Assembly (NCBI RefSeq): GCF_014647315.1
Contig: NZ_BMOY01000006.1
Span: 21,439 to 85,438 of the forward strand
DNA: 64,000 bases
Origin: Paenalicyclobacillus cellulosilyticus
Lineage (GTDB): Bacteria > Bacillota > Bacilli > Alicyclobacillales > Alicyclobacillaceae
Direction of reading: 5' to 3'
The position numbers and the translations under genes were made by a program. The notes under the pieces were generated by a model. The model saw nothing but the letters and a program-made list of their open reading frames with translations. It was not told where the DNA came from and made no database searches. Positions 19,134-27,896 of the stretch are shown here, piece by piece (the stretch's first letter is position 1; every line of letters begins with the position of its first letter).

Positions 19134-20843
19134 ATGCGTGATCGAACCGTTTTCCCGCAACCGGTCGGCACCAGGACAGGAGAGCTTTGGCCTCCCCTTT
19201 GCACCTGCGGCCGAGCCGAAGACCTACAACAGAACATCCGCTCCGCGTGGGAACAGTTTCGCACCGGCGCTGCGCCAGCATGGGTGACCGCGCGCATCCG
19301 CCCGGAAGTCGTCGGCGGCTGGGAACGGTGCCGTATTTGGTTGCGGCAGACCGACCAACTCGCCCTGCCGCGGCTCAACCAGGCTGACCTCGGCCGCATC
19401 TGCCAGCGCAACTTCCCGCTCATCCGCGCGGCGCGCGCCCATTTCAACCGGTTGCTGAAAGACATGGCATCTTGGCAAGGCGCCGTGCTGTTGTGCGACA
19501 GCGAGTGCTGGCTGGTCGACATGATGGGCGCCCCTGCGGCGGTGGAAGCCCTGCGGCAAAGCGGGATCGAGACGGGTGTCAATGTGGACGAGCGCTACCT
19601 GGGCAACAACGGGATCGGCAGCGCCATCGCCACGCGCCAGCTCGCTTGGTGGGAAGGAGCGGAACACTACCACCGCGCCCTGCACGAGTGGTCGACCGCC
19701 GGCGCACCCCTCATCTCGGGGTCGCTCATCGGAGCCATCGCGGTCGCCGTCCCGTCCCCGACGCTCGATCCGTCGCTCATCACGCTGGTCCAATCGGCGG
19801 CGGTGGCCATCCTGAATTGGCTCGAGGTGGAGGCGTCGCGGGAAGATACCCTGCGCATGCACCACAGCTTGCTGAGCCAAATCGAATACCACGTGGTGTA
19901 TCTGAACGCGCAGGGAGAAATGGTGCAGGAGCGCCATCCGCTGCCCATCTCCGATCGCGTTCGCTGCGCGATGCACGCGCTGACGCGGCAGGAAGAAGCG
20001 GACCATGCGGAGTTGACGCTCGACGACCAGGTCTATCAGGCGGACATCCGCTGTTTGTATGACAGCACCGGCCAACTGTCCGGCAAGATTGGCGTCTTCC
20101 GCAACGTGACCCAGCTCAAGCGCCTTGAGGCGCGTGCCCAGGACGCCGAAAAGCTGTCGCTCTTGACGTCCTTGACCGCGGGCATCGCCCATGAAATCCG
20201 CAACCCGCTGACGACGGCGCGCGGATTCCTGCAGCTGTTTTTGAAACGGCTGTCGTCGGAGGAGGACAAGCGGTTCTTGGAGCTGACCATCGAAGAGCTC
20301 GACCGCATCCACCACCTGGTCACCGATTTCATGTCGCTGGCCCGGCCGAACCCGCCGCGGTTCGCCCACGTCGACGTGGCCGCCCTGCTCGAAGCGGTGG
20401 CCGAGTTCATCCAGCCCGAGATGTCGCTGCATTCGGTGCGGTTTGACGTGACCCCCCTGCCGCGCGGTGTCTGGGTGTGGGGAGATGAGAACCAACTGAA
20501 ACAGGTGGTGCTCAACATCATCCAGAATGCGCTCCAGGCATGCACCCAGAACGACACCATTCGCCTGTCCGCGCGCGTGCACGGCCAGATGGTCGATATC
20601 GTCGTCGAAGACACGGGCCTCGGCATGGACCCGGACCAGGTGCGGCGCGCATTCACGCCGTTTTACACCACCAAGGCCAGCGGGACCGGGTTGGGGTTGT
20701 TCATATGCAAGCGGATTGTCGAGGCGCACCAGGGGAAAATCGACATCGACAGCGCACCGGGGCGCGGCACGCGCGTCACCGTCCGCCTGCAGTGCACGCA
20801 CAAGCCGGAACGCGAACCGCGCAACGCGGACGCCACCGTCTGA
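19134..20843 (+). CDS. Orphan sensor histidine kinase with AcoR-like GAF sensor region
   Basis: About 569 residues with no membrane segment. The N-terminal half resembles the sensor part of AcoR-type sigma-54 activators (RIRPEVVGGWERC, then ERYLGNNGIGSAIATRQ and WWEGAEHY, a GAF domain). A PAS-like segment follows. HisKA has GIAHEIRNPLTTARGF with the phosphorylated His near 353. The ATPase domain has the N-box NQLKQVVLNIIQNALQA, VEDTGLGMD and GTGLGLFICKRIVEAHQG. No response regulator is adjacent, as for the KinA-type kinases that feed the Spo0A phosphorelay. Start uncertain: an ATG at 19134 and a GTG at 19095 both have weak ribosome binding sites. Confidence 0.8.
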   Translation: MRDRTVFPQPVGTRTGELWPPLCTCGRAEDLQQNIRSAWEQFRTGAAPAWVTARIRPEVVGGWERCRIWLRQTDQLALPRLNQADLGRICQRNFPLIRAARAHFNRLLKDMASWQGAVLLCDSECWLVDMMGAPAAVEALRQSGIETGVNVDERYLGNNGIGSAIATRQLAWWEGAEHYHRALHEWSTAGAPLISGSLIGAIAVAVPSPTLDPSLITLVQSAAVAILNWLEVEASREDTLRMHHSLLSQIEYHVVYLNAQGEMVQERHPLPISDRVRCAMHALTRQEEADHAELTLDDQVYQADIRCLYDSTGQLSGKIGVFRNVTQLKRLEARAQDAEKLSLLTSLTAGIAHEIRNPLTTARGFLQLFLKRLSSEEDKRFLELTIEELDRIHHLVTDFMSLARPNPPRFAHVDVAALLEAVAEFIQPEMSLHSVRFDVTPLPRGVWVWGDENQLKQVVLNIIQNALQACTQNDTIRLSARVHGQMVDIVVEDTGLGMDPDQVRRAFTPFYTTKASGTGLGLFICKRIVEAHQGKIDIDSAPGRGTRVTVRLQCTHKPEREPRNADATV

Positions 20844-20874
20844 CGAGGGCCACGCGCGGACAACGGACGCTCGC

Positions 20875-21846
20875 TCAGCCAGGCAGGGTGTCGAGCGGAC
20901 GGACCCACACCTCCGCCGCTTCCCGGTTCGCCGCCGCGGCGGCTGCGGCGGCTGCAGGGCCTTCGCCAGCCGGTGGCCCGCCCGTTGCGGCGCGCGGGCG
21001 AAATTGGAGCTGCTGGAAAAACCGCCGCGCCCGGGCGTTGCCGGGCGGCAAGCGCACCCAGACGGACGTCCCCCCGAGCAGCTGCGCAAACGACGCCATC
21101 GCCTCTACCGCCTCGCTTGCCAACCCCAGCCGGCGCCACAGCGGATCGACATAGACGAGGGTGATCTCGGCCGTCCTGTCCGGGCCGATGTGCAGTGCGC
21201 AACAACCGGCGACATCCGGGCCGGCACCCGGTGGGACGCCGGATCTGCCCGCACGGTCTGGTCCGACGATGAAGAACACGTGGCGCGCCGGGTCCGCCAG
21301 CCATTCGTCGGCGCGCCACCTGCCCGTCTGCGGTACGGCGTCTGCGGCGCCCCGTGCGGCCGGCCACTCCGCCAACACCTGCAACTCCGCCGCCGCAGCG
21401 TCGAGCAGCGCCTGCAGCCGTTGGGCTTCTTGGGGCGGGACGCGCCGCAAAGACGACCTCCGTGCCGTACCCCCGGCGGAACCCAATCCGGCATCGTCCC
21501 ATCCGCCTGCATTCGCCGGCAGCGTACTGCTTGCGCCGCGTCCCGCGCCGTGTGCCGCAGCGGATGCTCCGCCTCCCTGGATGCCGCCCGGCGCCCCCTC
21601 GGCCGGCCGGGGACGCGGGCGAGGCACCGGCCGGCGCGCATCCCGTTCCGCCCGCAGCCGGCTCGCCGCCCGGCCAAACCGGTCGAGCCACCAGAACAGC
21701 GTGAACACGCCGCCGTAGGTCAACCCCACGCCCATCCACAACGGCAGCGGACGACCGAGCGCGCGCAGGCCGAGGGCGGCCAAGGCGCAAAGCGCGAAGA
21801 CCGCCAGCGAAGCGGCCAACAAGGCGATCCGCAGCCGCCTGCGCAT
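20875..21846 (-). CDS. Membrane-anchored GNAT-like acetyltransferase domain protein
   Basis: A 323-residue protein: two predicted membrane helices (about residues 7-27 and 36-53), a long low-complexity Pro/Arg/Gly/Ala linker (about 60-125), and a C-terminal GNAT-like domain. In the latter, EITLVYVDPLWRRLGLASEAVEAM matches the acetyl-CoA-binding strand and Arg/Gly-rich turn, and PPGNARARRFFQQLQF the final GNAT helix. The ATG follows GGAGGCGTGAACG, which is embedded in the end of pepF, so the two are coupled. An Ala run (9 residues) precedes the C-terminus. The substrate is unknown, and a membrane tether on a GNAT domain is unusual. Confidence 0.6.
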   Translation of the reverse strand: MRRRLRIALLAASLAVFALCALAALGLRALGRPLPLWMGVGLTYGGVFTLFWWLDRFGRAASRLRAERDARRPVPRPRPRPAEGAPGGIQGGGASAAAHGAGRGASSTLPANAGGWDDAGLGSAGGTARRSSLRRVPPQEAQRLQALLDAAAAELQVLAEWPAARGAADAVPQTGRWRADEWLADPARHVFFIVGPDRAGRSGVPPGAGPDVAGCCALHIGPDRTAEITLVYVDPLWRRLGLASEAVEAMASFAQLLGGTSVWVRLPPGNARARRFFQQLQFRPRAATGGPPAGEGPAAAAAAAAANREAAEVWVRPLDTLPG

Positions 21847-21849
21847 CGT

Positions 21850-23784
21850 TCACGCCTCCAACAGCGCCGCCAGTTCATCCACCAGGGCATCGAACTGACG
21901 AAGCGTCGCGCGCACCGGCTCGGGCGACTCCATGTCGACGCCCGCCTTGCGCAACAGCTGGATGGGGTAATCCGATCCGCCGCTCTTCAAAAACTCGAGG
22001 TAACGCGTCACGGCCGGCTCGCCTTCCGTCAAGATCTTCTGCGCCAGCGCGGTGGCCGCGGAGATGCCGGTGGCGTACTTGTAGACGTAAAACGCGTTGT
22101 AAAAGTGGGGAATGCGCGCCCACTCCAATTGGATGTCTTCATCGACGTGGCACACGGCGGAGAAGTACGCCCGGTTGAGGTCGTAATACGTCCGGCACAA
22201 CCAATCGGGTGTGAGCGCCCCGCCCTGCTCGACCTGCTCATGGGTGAGCTTCTCGAATTCCGCGAACATCGTCTGGCGAATGAGGGTGCCGCGCACCCCT
22301 TCCAACTGGTGATTGATGAGGTACGCCCGGCGTTTTTTGTCATTCGTGTTTTGCAACAGGTGATGCATCAAGAGGGCCTCGTTGCACGTCGAGGCCACCT
22401 CGGCCACGAAGATGGTGTAGTCGGCGTACGTCACCGGCTGGTGCTTGTGCGAGAAATACGTGTGCATCGCATGCCCGAGTTCGTGCGCGAGCGTGAACAC
22501 GTCGTGCAGGTTGCCTTGATAGTTGAGAAGGATGTACGGATGGACGCCGTACGTGCCCCAGGAATACGCGCCGCTCGTCTTGCCCTTGTTCTCGAACACG
22601 TCGACCCAGCCGGAGGTCAGCCCCTCCCGTGCGACCTGGACGTACTCCTCCCCGAGCGGCGCCACCGCCCGCAGCACCACTTCCACCGCCTCTTCGTACG
22701 ACATCCGCCAGTCCACATCGCCGACGATGGGGGTGTACAGGTCGTACATGTGCAGCTCGTCGAGGCCGAGCACCCGTTTGCGCAACGCCAGGTACTTGTG
22801 CAGGCTGGGCAGCGCCTCCCGCACCGCCGCAATCAGGTTGTCGTACACCGAGACGGGCACGTTGTCGGCATCGAGCGCCATTTGCCGGGCCGACTCGTAC
22901 CGGCGCAACCGGGCGTACACCACATCCTTCTTGACACTGCTGCCGTAGATGGCGGCCAGGGTATTGCGGTGCTTGGCGTACGTGCTGTACACCGCGTCGA
23001 ACGCCGCTTTGCGCACATCCCGGTTGCGGCTCTCGAGAAACTGGATGTAACGCCCGTGCGTCACCTCCACCTCGCGGCCTTGTTCATCCCGGATCTTCGG
23101 GAAGCGGGTGTCGGCGTTGTTGAACATGGTGAAGATCTGGCTCGGTGCCTGCGTCACCTCACCGAACGCCGCCAGGATCTCCTCCTGTTCGCGTGAGAGC
23201 ACATGCGGTTTCTGGCGCAATAATTCTTCGAGGAGAAACCGGTACTGGCGCAGCGGTTCACACGCGGACAAGAACGCTTGCAACCGCTCCTCCGGTATCG
23301 AGAGGATCTCCGGTTCGAGGAACGCCCGCGTTGCCTGGACCTCGACGTACAGCTTCATCGCGCTGTCGGTCAACGCCTGGTATTTCGCATTCGTGTTGTC
23401 TTCATCCCGCCGCATGCGCGCGTATGCGTACAGGCGGCCGATGAGCTCGCTTATCTGGTCCTGCAGCCGGAGCGCGCGCAGCAGGTGCTCGGCCGATTCG
23501 CCCAACCGGCCGTTTTCTGCCGCCAGTTCCTGCAGCAATTGGCGCAGTCTCTGCGCATCCTGCTCCCAAAGCGCATCTACTGCATACATGTCCTCGAGGC
23601 GCCACTTGTACCGGTCCTCGATCTCGCTGCGCAAAGGCAACTCCGCGGTGGCCACGCCGCCTTCCGCCTTGCTGTCTTCCGCAGCCCGTACCAACCGCGC
23701 AGGGTACGCCCCTGCCCGTTCCGGCTCGGCCCAAGCGACAGGCGCCGGACCGGCGCACATCTCTGTCTTCAACCATCTATCCAA
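21850..23784 (-). CDS. pepF: Oligoendopeptidase F (M3 family)
   Basis: A 644-residue zinc peptidase with FTLAHELGHAMHT as the HExxH motif and the downstream family Glu in FVAEVASTCNEAL. It cleaves short peptides in the cytoplasm. The proposed TTG at 23784 has AGGAGGG 6 bases upstream; ATG codons further in lack a comparable site. This gives an N-terminal extension of about 45 residues rich in Ala/Glu before the conserved region starts near RYKWRLEDMY. It is followed by the GNAT-like gene three bases past the stop. Confidence 0.93.
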   Translation of the reverse strand: MDRWLKTEMCAGPAPVAWAEPERAGAYPARLVRAAEDSKAEGGVATAELPLRSEIEDRYKWRLEDMYAVDALWEQDAQRLRQLLQELAAENGRLGESAEHLLRALRLQDQISELIGRLYAYARMRRDEDNTNAKYQALTDSAMKLYVEVQATRAFLEPEILSIPEERLQAFLSACEPLRQYRFLLEELLRQKPHVLSREQEEILAAFGEVTQAPSQIFTMFNNADTRFPKIRDEQGREVEVTHGRYIQFLESRNRDVRKAAFDAVYSTYAKHRNTLAAIYGSSVKKDVVYARLRRYESARQMALDADNVPVSVYDNLIAAVREALPSLHKYLALRKRVLGLDELHMYDLYTPIVGDVDWRMSYEEAVEVVLRAVAPLGEEYVQVAREGLTSGWVDVFENKGKTSGAYSWGTYGVHPYILLNYQGNLHDVFTLAHELGHAMHTYFSHKHQPVTYADYTIFVAEVASTCNEALLMHHLLQNTNDKKRRAYLINHQLEGVRGTLIRQTMFAEFEKLTHEQVEQGGALTPDWLCRTYYDLNRAYFSAVCHVDEDIQLEWARIPHFYNAFYVYKYATGISAATALAQKILTEGEPAVTRYLEFLKSGGSDYPIQLLRKAGVDMESPEPVRATLRQFDALVDELAALLEA

Positions 23785-24136
23785 GCAGATCCCTCCTCGT
23801 CCGTACGGACGATTGGTTTACGCAGGCGCCAAGGAACGGCGGATACGCAGGCGACAACTGGAAGAGCCTGACTCGACGCCATCATTGTAATACACCGCCG
23901 CACCCCCTGCACACCCGCCGGCTGCCGGGCATGCTGCACACACCGCGCGATCCGGTCTGTTCCATTTTGCCCGAGTTTGCCCGAGGCGCATCGTTTCTTC
24001 CGTACGTCGTTGACGCAAGCGCAGGAATGTGCGGAAATCAACCTGAACCCCGCGTGCACCACCCGCGGACCGTTCGCATCCGCGCGCGGCCCGGGCGACG
24101 CCCGCGGTACAGCACGCAGCCCGGGAGGGATAGCGC
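23785..24136. other. Divergent intergenic region between pepF and the HD-GYP gene
   Basis: About 350 bases without a supportable gene. Reading frames here lack a ribosome binding site and resemble nothing known. It should contain both divergent promoters, but no strong -35/-10 pair stands out. Confidence 0.5.
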
Positions 24137-24799
24137 ATGTTCCGCCGCTTGCCCCCGCACGCATGGCCTGCCCATCGCGTCCTGCACGCTTTGTGTCTCG
24201 CCATCGCGGCCAAGGCTCCGGAGACGTACCGCCATGCGCAACGCGTCTCCGCCTATTTCTTGCTGCTGGCCGAGAAGGTATACGGCGGCCTGTCGCCGCA
24301 GCACGCCCGCGATGTGGCGTGCGCCGGATTGCTGCACGACCTTGGTAAGCTGTACCTTCCAGAACGGATTCTGGAGAAACCAGGCCGGCTCACCCCTGCC
24401 GAGGCGGCGCTGCTGCGGCGCCACCCCCGCCTCGGTGCGGAAACGCTCGCCGCCATCCCCGGGCTTGCTCAGGCTGTCTCGGTGGCGCTCCACCACCACG
24501 AACGGTATGATGGCCGGGGTTACCCGGACGGCCTGCGCGGAGAACACATCCCGCTCGACGCCCGGATTGCCGCGTTGGCGGACGCGTTTGACGCGATGAC
24601 CTCCGCCCGCCCGTACCGCTCGCCCCTGTCGCTCGATGCGGCGCTCGGCGAGATGGTGGCCGCGCGCGGTTCCCAGTTTGATCCCGAGCTCGTCGCGCTG
24701 TTCGTCCGCCATTTCGACAGCATCCGCCGCCTCTATTACGAGCTGCATGCGCCCGTCCGGCAGCAGAGCGGGGTAATGTTTTCCCCCCTTGTACTCTGA
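24137..24799 (+). CDS. HD-GYP domain phosphodiesterase
   Basis: A 220-residue single-domain protein. The HD pair is HDLGK (His67-Asp68) and the extended motif HHERYDGRGYPDG (about 120-132) contains GYP, the mark of cyclic-di-GMP phosphodiesterases. Further metal ligands lie in LADAFDAMTS. No sensory or receiver domain is attached, so activity is probably set by expression or partners. The ATG follows GGGAGGGATAGCGC. Divergent from pepF and 85 bases upstream of the flippase gene. Confidence 0.88.
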   Translation: MFRRLPPHAWPAHRVLHALCLAIAAKAPETYRHAQRVSAYFLLLAEKVYGGLSPQHARDVACAGLLHDLGKLYLPERILEKPGRLTPAEAALLRRHPRLGAETLAAIPGLAQAVSVALHHHERYDGRGYPDGLRGEHIPLDARIAALADAFDAMTSARPYRSPLSLDAALGEMVAARGSQFDPELVALFVRHFDSIRRLYYELHAPVRQQSGVMFSPLVL

Positions 24800-24884
24800 C
24801 TCCTTCCATGATACCGTGGATACGGCGAAGTTGTGGAAAAGTGTTGAATGCGGCCCGCTGCGGCCGATAAACGGAGATGAACGT

Positions 24885-26237
24885 GTGCGCACCGCAACCC
24901 AGACTGTGTTCACGTTTTTGAACAAGGTGCTGCTGTCGTTCCTGGCGTTTATCAACAGCGCGCTGGCGGCACGGACCCTCGCCAAAGGGGACCGCGTCCA
25001 GTTCCAGTTTGCCGGCACGGTGACGACCACCGGCACCACGTTCGTCGGCGGCTACACAGGATACTACGCCTACGCCCTGCCGAAATCCCCCGCGGACACA
25101 GAGCGCATCGTCCATACCGGAACGTGGTTTGTCGCGTTCGCCTGTGTCTTGGTGTGGGGGGGCGAGTGGCTGCTCGTGCGGGTGCTCGGCCTGCACTTGT
25201 CGGCCGCATGGGCGTGGGCCGTCGCTTGCATGCCGCTGAACTTCGTGTTCGGTTTCGGCACCCGGTTGCTGCAAGGCAGTGACGAGATCACATGGCTGAA
25301 CCGTGCCAACACGGTGCAACCCTTGCTGTTCCTCGTGACGTACGTCCCGCTCTGGCTGCACCGGCAGCTTCCGGAATCGGCGCGCATCCTTTGGACCTAC
25401 CGGCTCTGGTGGCTCAGCTTCGCCGTCGCCGCCCTGTGTTCCGTCGGCATCGCCTTTTGGCGCCTGCGGCGCCAGGGCAGGTTGCAAAACCTCTTTCCCG
25501 CCTGGCGTGGCTGGTCGCGCCACCACATCCGCGGCACCTTGGACTATGGCAGTTGGTTGTCCGTCTCGTACGTGGTCAACTACGCCAACCTGCGCATGGA
25601 TTTTTGGTGGGTGCTCGGCATGTTGCCGGCCCGGGTGGCTTCGGACTACGGGATTGCCGTCACTTCGTCCGAAGTGCTCGTCACCATCGCCAACTCGGTG
25701 GCTTCGGTGGTCTTTACCCGCATGACGGGCGGCCCGCGCCAGGACGCCATCCGCATCACTCAGGCCGCTGTCCGCCAGACCCTGCTTTCCGCCACGGCGG
25801 TGGCGGCGGTGATGTGCGTGACGTTCCCGTGGCTCATCGTCACCGTCTTCGGTGCGCGCTACCAGCCCGCGGTCGTGCCGTTCCTCATCCTGCTGCCCGG
25901 CCTGGTCTTCCGGGCGAGCGGCCTGCTCATCATCCAATATGCCACCAATCAACTGGGCAATCCGCGCATCTCCATCTGGATGAACGGCGTCTCGGCCGCC
26001 ATGTGCGCCGCGGTCGCGGCGGCGGCCGTACCGCGGCTGGGGCTGGCCGGCGGCGCCGTGGCGTCCACCACCTCCTACGTGGTCAGCTACGCCCTGTACG
26101 TGGCTTGGTTCGCGCGCCATACCGGTACGCCTGCCCGCGACCTGTATACCATCCGCGCGGGCGATCTCGCCCCCTACCGCCAAATGGCACAGCGCATGTG
26201 GCGGCGCGTGACCCGCCGGAAACAAGGCGCGGCGTGA
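24885..26237 (+). CDS. Polysaccharide flippase (Wzx/MurJ-like MOP superfamily)
   Basis: A 450-residue integral membrane protein with about 12 hydrophobic segments and the arrangement of polysaccharide exporters (FLNKVLLSFLAFINSALAARTLA at the N-terminus, a basic tail after helix 12). Such proteins flip lipid-linked sugars across the membrane. The GTG at 24885 was chosen because CGGAGATGAAC precedes it; an upstream in-frame ATG lacks a site. No glycosyltransferase genes are adjacent, so the substrate is unknown. Convergent with the fumarase gene; an imperfect hairpin near 26236-26272 lies between them. Confidence 0.75.
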   Translation: MRTATQTVFTFLNKVLLSFLAFINSALAARTLAKGDRVQFQFAGTVTTTGTTFVGGYTGYYAYALPKSPADTERIVHTGTWFVAFACVLVWGGEWLLVRVLGLHLSAAWAWAVACMPLNFVFGFGTRLLQGSDEITWLNRANTVQPLLFLVTYVPLWLHRQLPESARILWTYRLWWLSFAVAALCSVGIAFWRLRRQGRLQNLFPAWRGWSRHHIRGTLDYGSWLSVSYVVNYANLRMDFWWVLGMLPARVASDYGIAVTSSEVLVTIANSVASVVFTRMTGGPRQDAIRITQAAVRQTLLSATAVAAVMCVTFPWLIVTVFGARYQPAVVPFLILLPGLVFRASGLLIIQYATNQLGNPRISIWMNGVSAAMCAAVAAAAVPRLGLAGGAVASTTSYVVSYALYVAWFARHTGTPARDLYTIRAGDLAPYRQMAQRMWRRVTRRKQGAA

Positions 26238-26315
26238 CGGTTGCTCCCGCTCTGCCGCGAGGGCAACCGCACGCCGCGCCTGCCGGCCAACCATCCGCAT
26301 CGAGAGAACCCGCCC

Positions 26316-27839
26316 TCAAACGAATACCGGGTCCTTGAGCTGCTCCAGCTTGAGCAGGGACTGCTCCTCCACTTCTTTATGCAGGCTGTTGCCGTGCGCG
26401 TCCATCGTCACAATGGCGGGGAAATCATCGACTTCGAGGTGCCACATCGCTTCCGGAATCCCGAACTGCTCGAGGAAGTGCACCCCCTTGACCCGTTTCA
26501 CACACCGGGCGTAAAACTGGGCGGCCCCGCCGATGGCGTTCAGATACACCGCGCCGCACTTCTGCAGGCCGGCCAGGGTTTTCTGCCCCATACCGCCCTT
26601 GCCGATGATGGCGCGGATACCGAACTTCTCGATGATGTCCGCCTGGTACGGCTCCTCGCGCGCGCTGGTGGTCGGCCCCGCCGCCTTCACCTGCCATTCG
26701 CCCGCTTCGTCCTTGAGCATCACCGGTCCACAATGGTAGATGATGCCACCCCGCAAGTCGACCGGGCTGTCGTGGTGCATAAGATACTTGTGCAGTTCGT
26801 CGCGGCCGGTGTGGACCTCGCCGCGGACGAGCACCACGTCGCCCACCTTGAGCGAACGGATCTGTGCTTCGGATATGGGTGCCTGCAGCACCACCGCCCG
26901 GCTGGTGTCGAAGCCGCCTTGCGGCCGCTCCAGCCGCTCCTCGTGGTCGCGGTACAGCCAGCGCTTGATGCGGCCGCTTTCCGGATCGATCACGACGCCG
27001 AGCCGCCGGAATGCCCAGCAATTGTAGGCCACCGAGACGAAAAAGCTCGCCGGCAGGCGGTTGGCGACGCCAATCTTGCAGCCGAGCAGCGTCACGCGGC
27101 CGCCGAACCCCATGGTGCCGATTTCGAGTTGGTTCGCCTTTTCCATAATGTAGCGCTCGAGCTTGGCGAGCGTCGGGTTCGGGTTCTCGTCATCGACCGG
27201 GCGGAACAACTGCTCCTTCGCCAGCTCGTAGCCGCTCGTGCGGTCGCCGCCGATGCCGACGCCGATGAAACCGGCGCTGCAGCCCTGGCCCTGTGCCTGG
27301 TAGACCGCATGCAGGATGCACTTGCGGATGCCGTCGAGATCGCGCCCGGCCCGGCCGAGGCCCGGCAGGTCGGTCGGCAGCGAATACTGGATGTTTTTGT
27401 TCTCGCAGCCGCCGCCCTTGAGGATGAGTTTGACCTCCACCTCATCTTGCTCCCACTGATGGAAGTGGATGACCGGGGTGCCAGGGCCCAGGTTGTCGCC
27501 CGAGTTCTTGCCGGTGAGCGGATCGACCGAGTTGGGGCGCAGTTTCCCCCGCCGCGTCGCTTCCGCGACCGCCGCGCGGATGTCCTCCGCCATTTTGATC
27601 TGGTTGAACCCCACCGGGCAGTGGACGATGAACGTCGGCATGCCGGTGTCCTGGCAGATGGGCTGCACGTCCTCCTCCGCCGAAACGATGTTGTCGATGA
27701 TGGTCGAGAGGGCTAACGCCGCGCGCGTACCCAACTCCTCCGCCACGGCCGCCCGCTTGATGGCCCGCCGCACGTCGGGCGGCAGGTTGGTCGACGTCTC
27801 CGTGATCAGTTCAACCAGGCTCTCCTGCATCGCGTTCAT
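26316..27839 (-). CDS. fumA: Class I fumarate hydratase (iron-sulfur type)
   Basis: A 507-residue fumarase carrying the alpha and beta regions in one chain. Cysteines that can hold the [4Fe-4S] cluster are CQDTGMP near residue 63, GGGCENKN and the GQGCSAGFIG region. The C-terminal domain has TSAREEPYQADIIEKFG and GKGGMGQKT. It hydrates fumarate to malate in the citric acid cycle; the cluster makes it oxygen sensitive. The ATG follows GGAGGGGAGATGCGGG. It lies 57 bases downstream of lysA with a hairpin in between. A stand-alone class II enzyme could exist elsewhere. Confidence 0.93.
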   Translation of the reverse strand: MNAMQESLVELITETSTNLPPDVRRAIKRAAVAEELGTRAALALSTIIDNIVSAEEDVQPICQDTGMPTFIVHCPVGFNQIKMAEDIRAAVAEATRRGKLRPNSVDPLTGKNSGDNLGPGTPVIHFHQWEQDEVEVKLILKGGGCENKNIQYSLPTDLPGLGRAGRDLDGIRKCILHAVYQAQGQGCSAGFIGVGIGGDRTSGYELAKEQLFRPVDDENPNPTLAKLERYIMEKANQLEIGTMGFGGRVTLLGCKIGVANRLPASFFVSVAYNCWAFRRLGVVIDPESGRIKRWLYRDHEERLERPQGGFDTSRAVVLQAPISEAQIRSLKVGDVVLVRGEVHTGRDELHKYLMHHDSPVDLRGGIIYHCGPVMLKDEAGEWQVKAAGPTTSAREEPYQADIIEKFGIRAIIGKGGMGQKTLAGLQKCGAVYLNAIGGAAQFYARCVKRVKGVHFLEQFGIPEAMWHLEVDDFPAIVTMDAHGNSLHKEVEEQSLLKLEQLKDPVFV

Positions 27840-27858
27840 CCCGCATCTCCCCTCCGCG

Positions 27859-27881
27859 CACTGTGGCCCTTGGCCACAGTG
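27859..27881 (-). other. Perfect hairpin between lysA and the fumarase gene
   Basis: CACTGTGGCC and GGCCACAGTG form a 10-bp stem with a 3-base loop. No T run follows, and the fumarase ribosome binding site begins about 10 bases later. It may act as an RNA processing, stability or translation-control element rather than a terminator. Confidence 0.5.
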
Positions 27882-27896
27882 AAGTCCCGCGCGCCG

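Noticed and set aside
26236..26272. Bidirectional terminator between the flippase and fumarase genes
   Set aside because: A hairpin exists but pairing is imperfect and T runs are missing on both strands, so it is only mentioned under the flippase gene.
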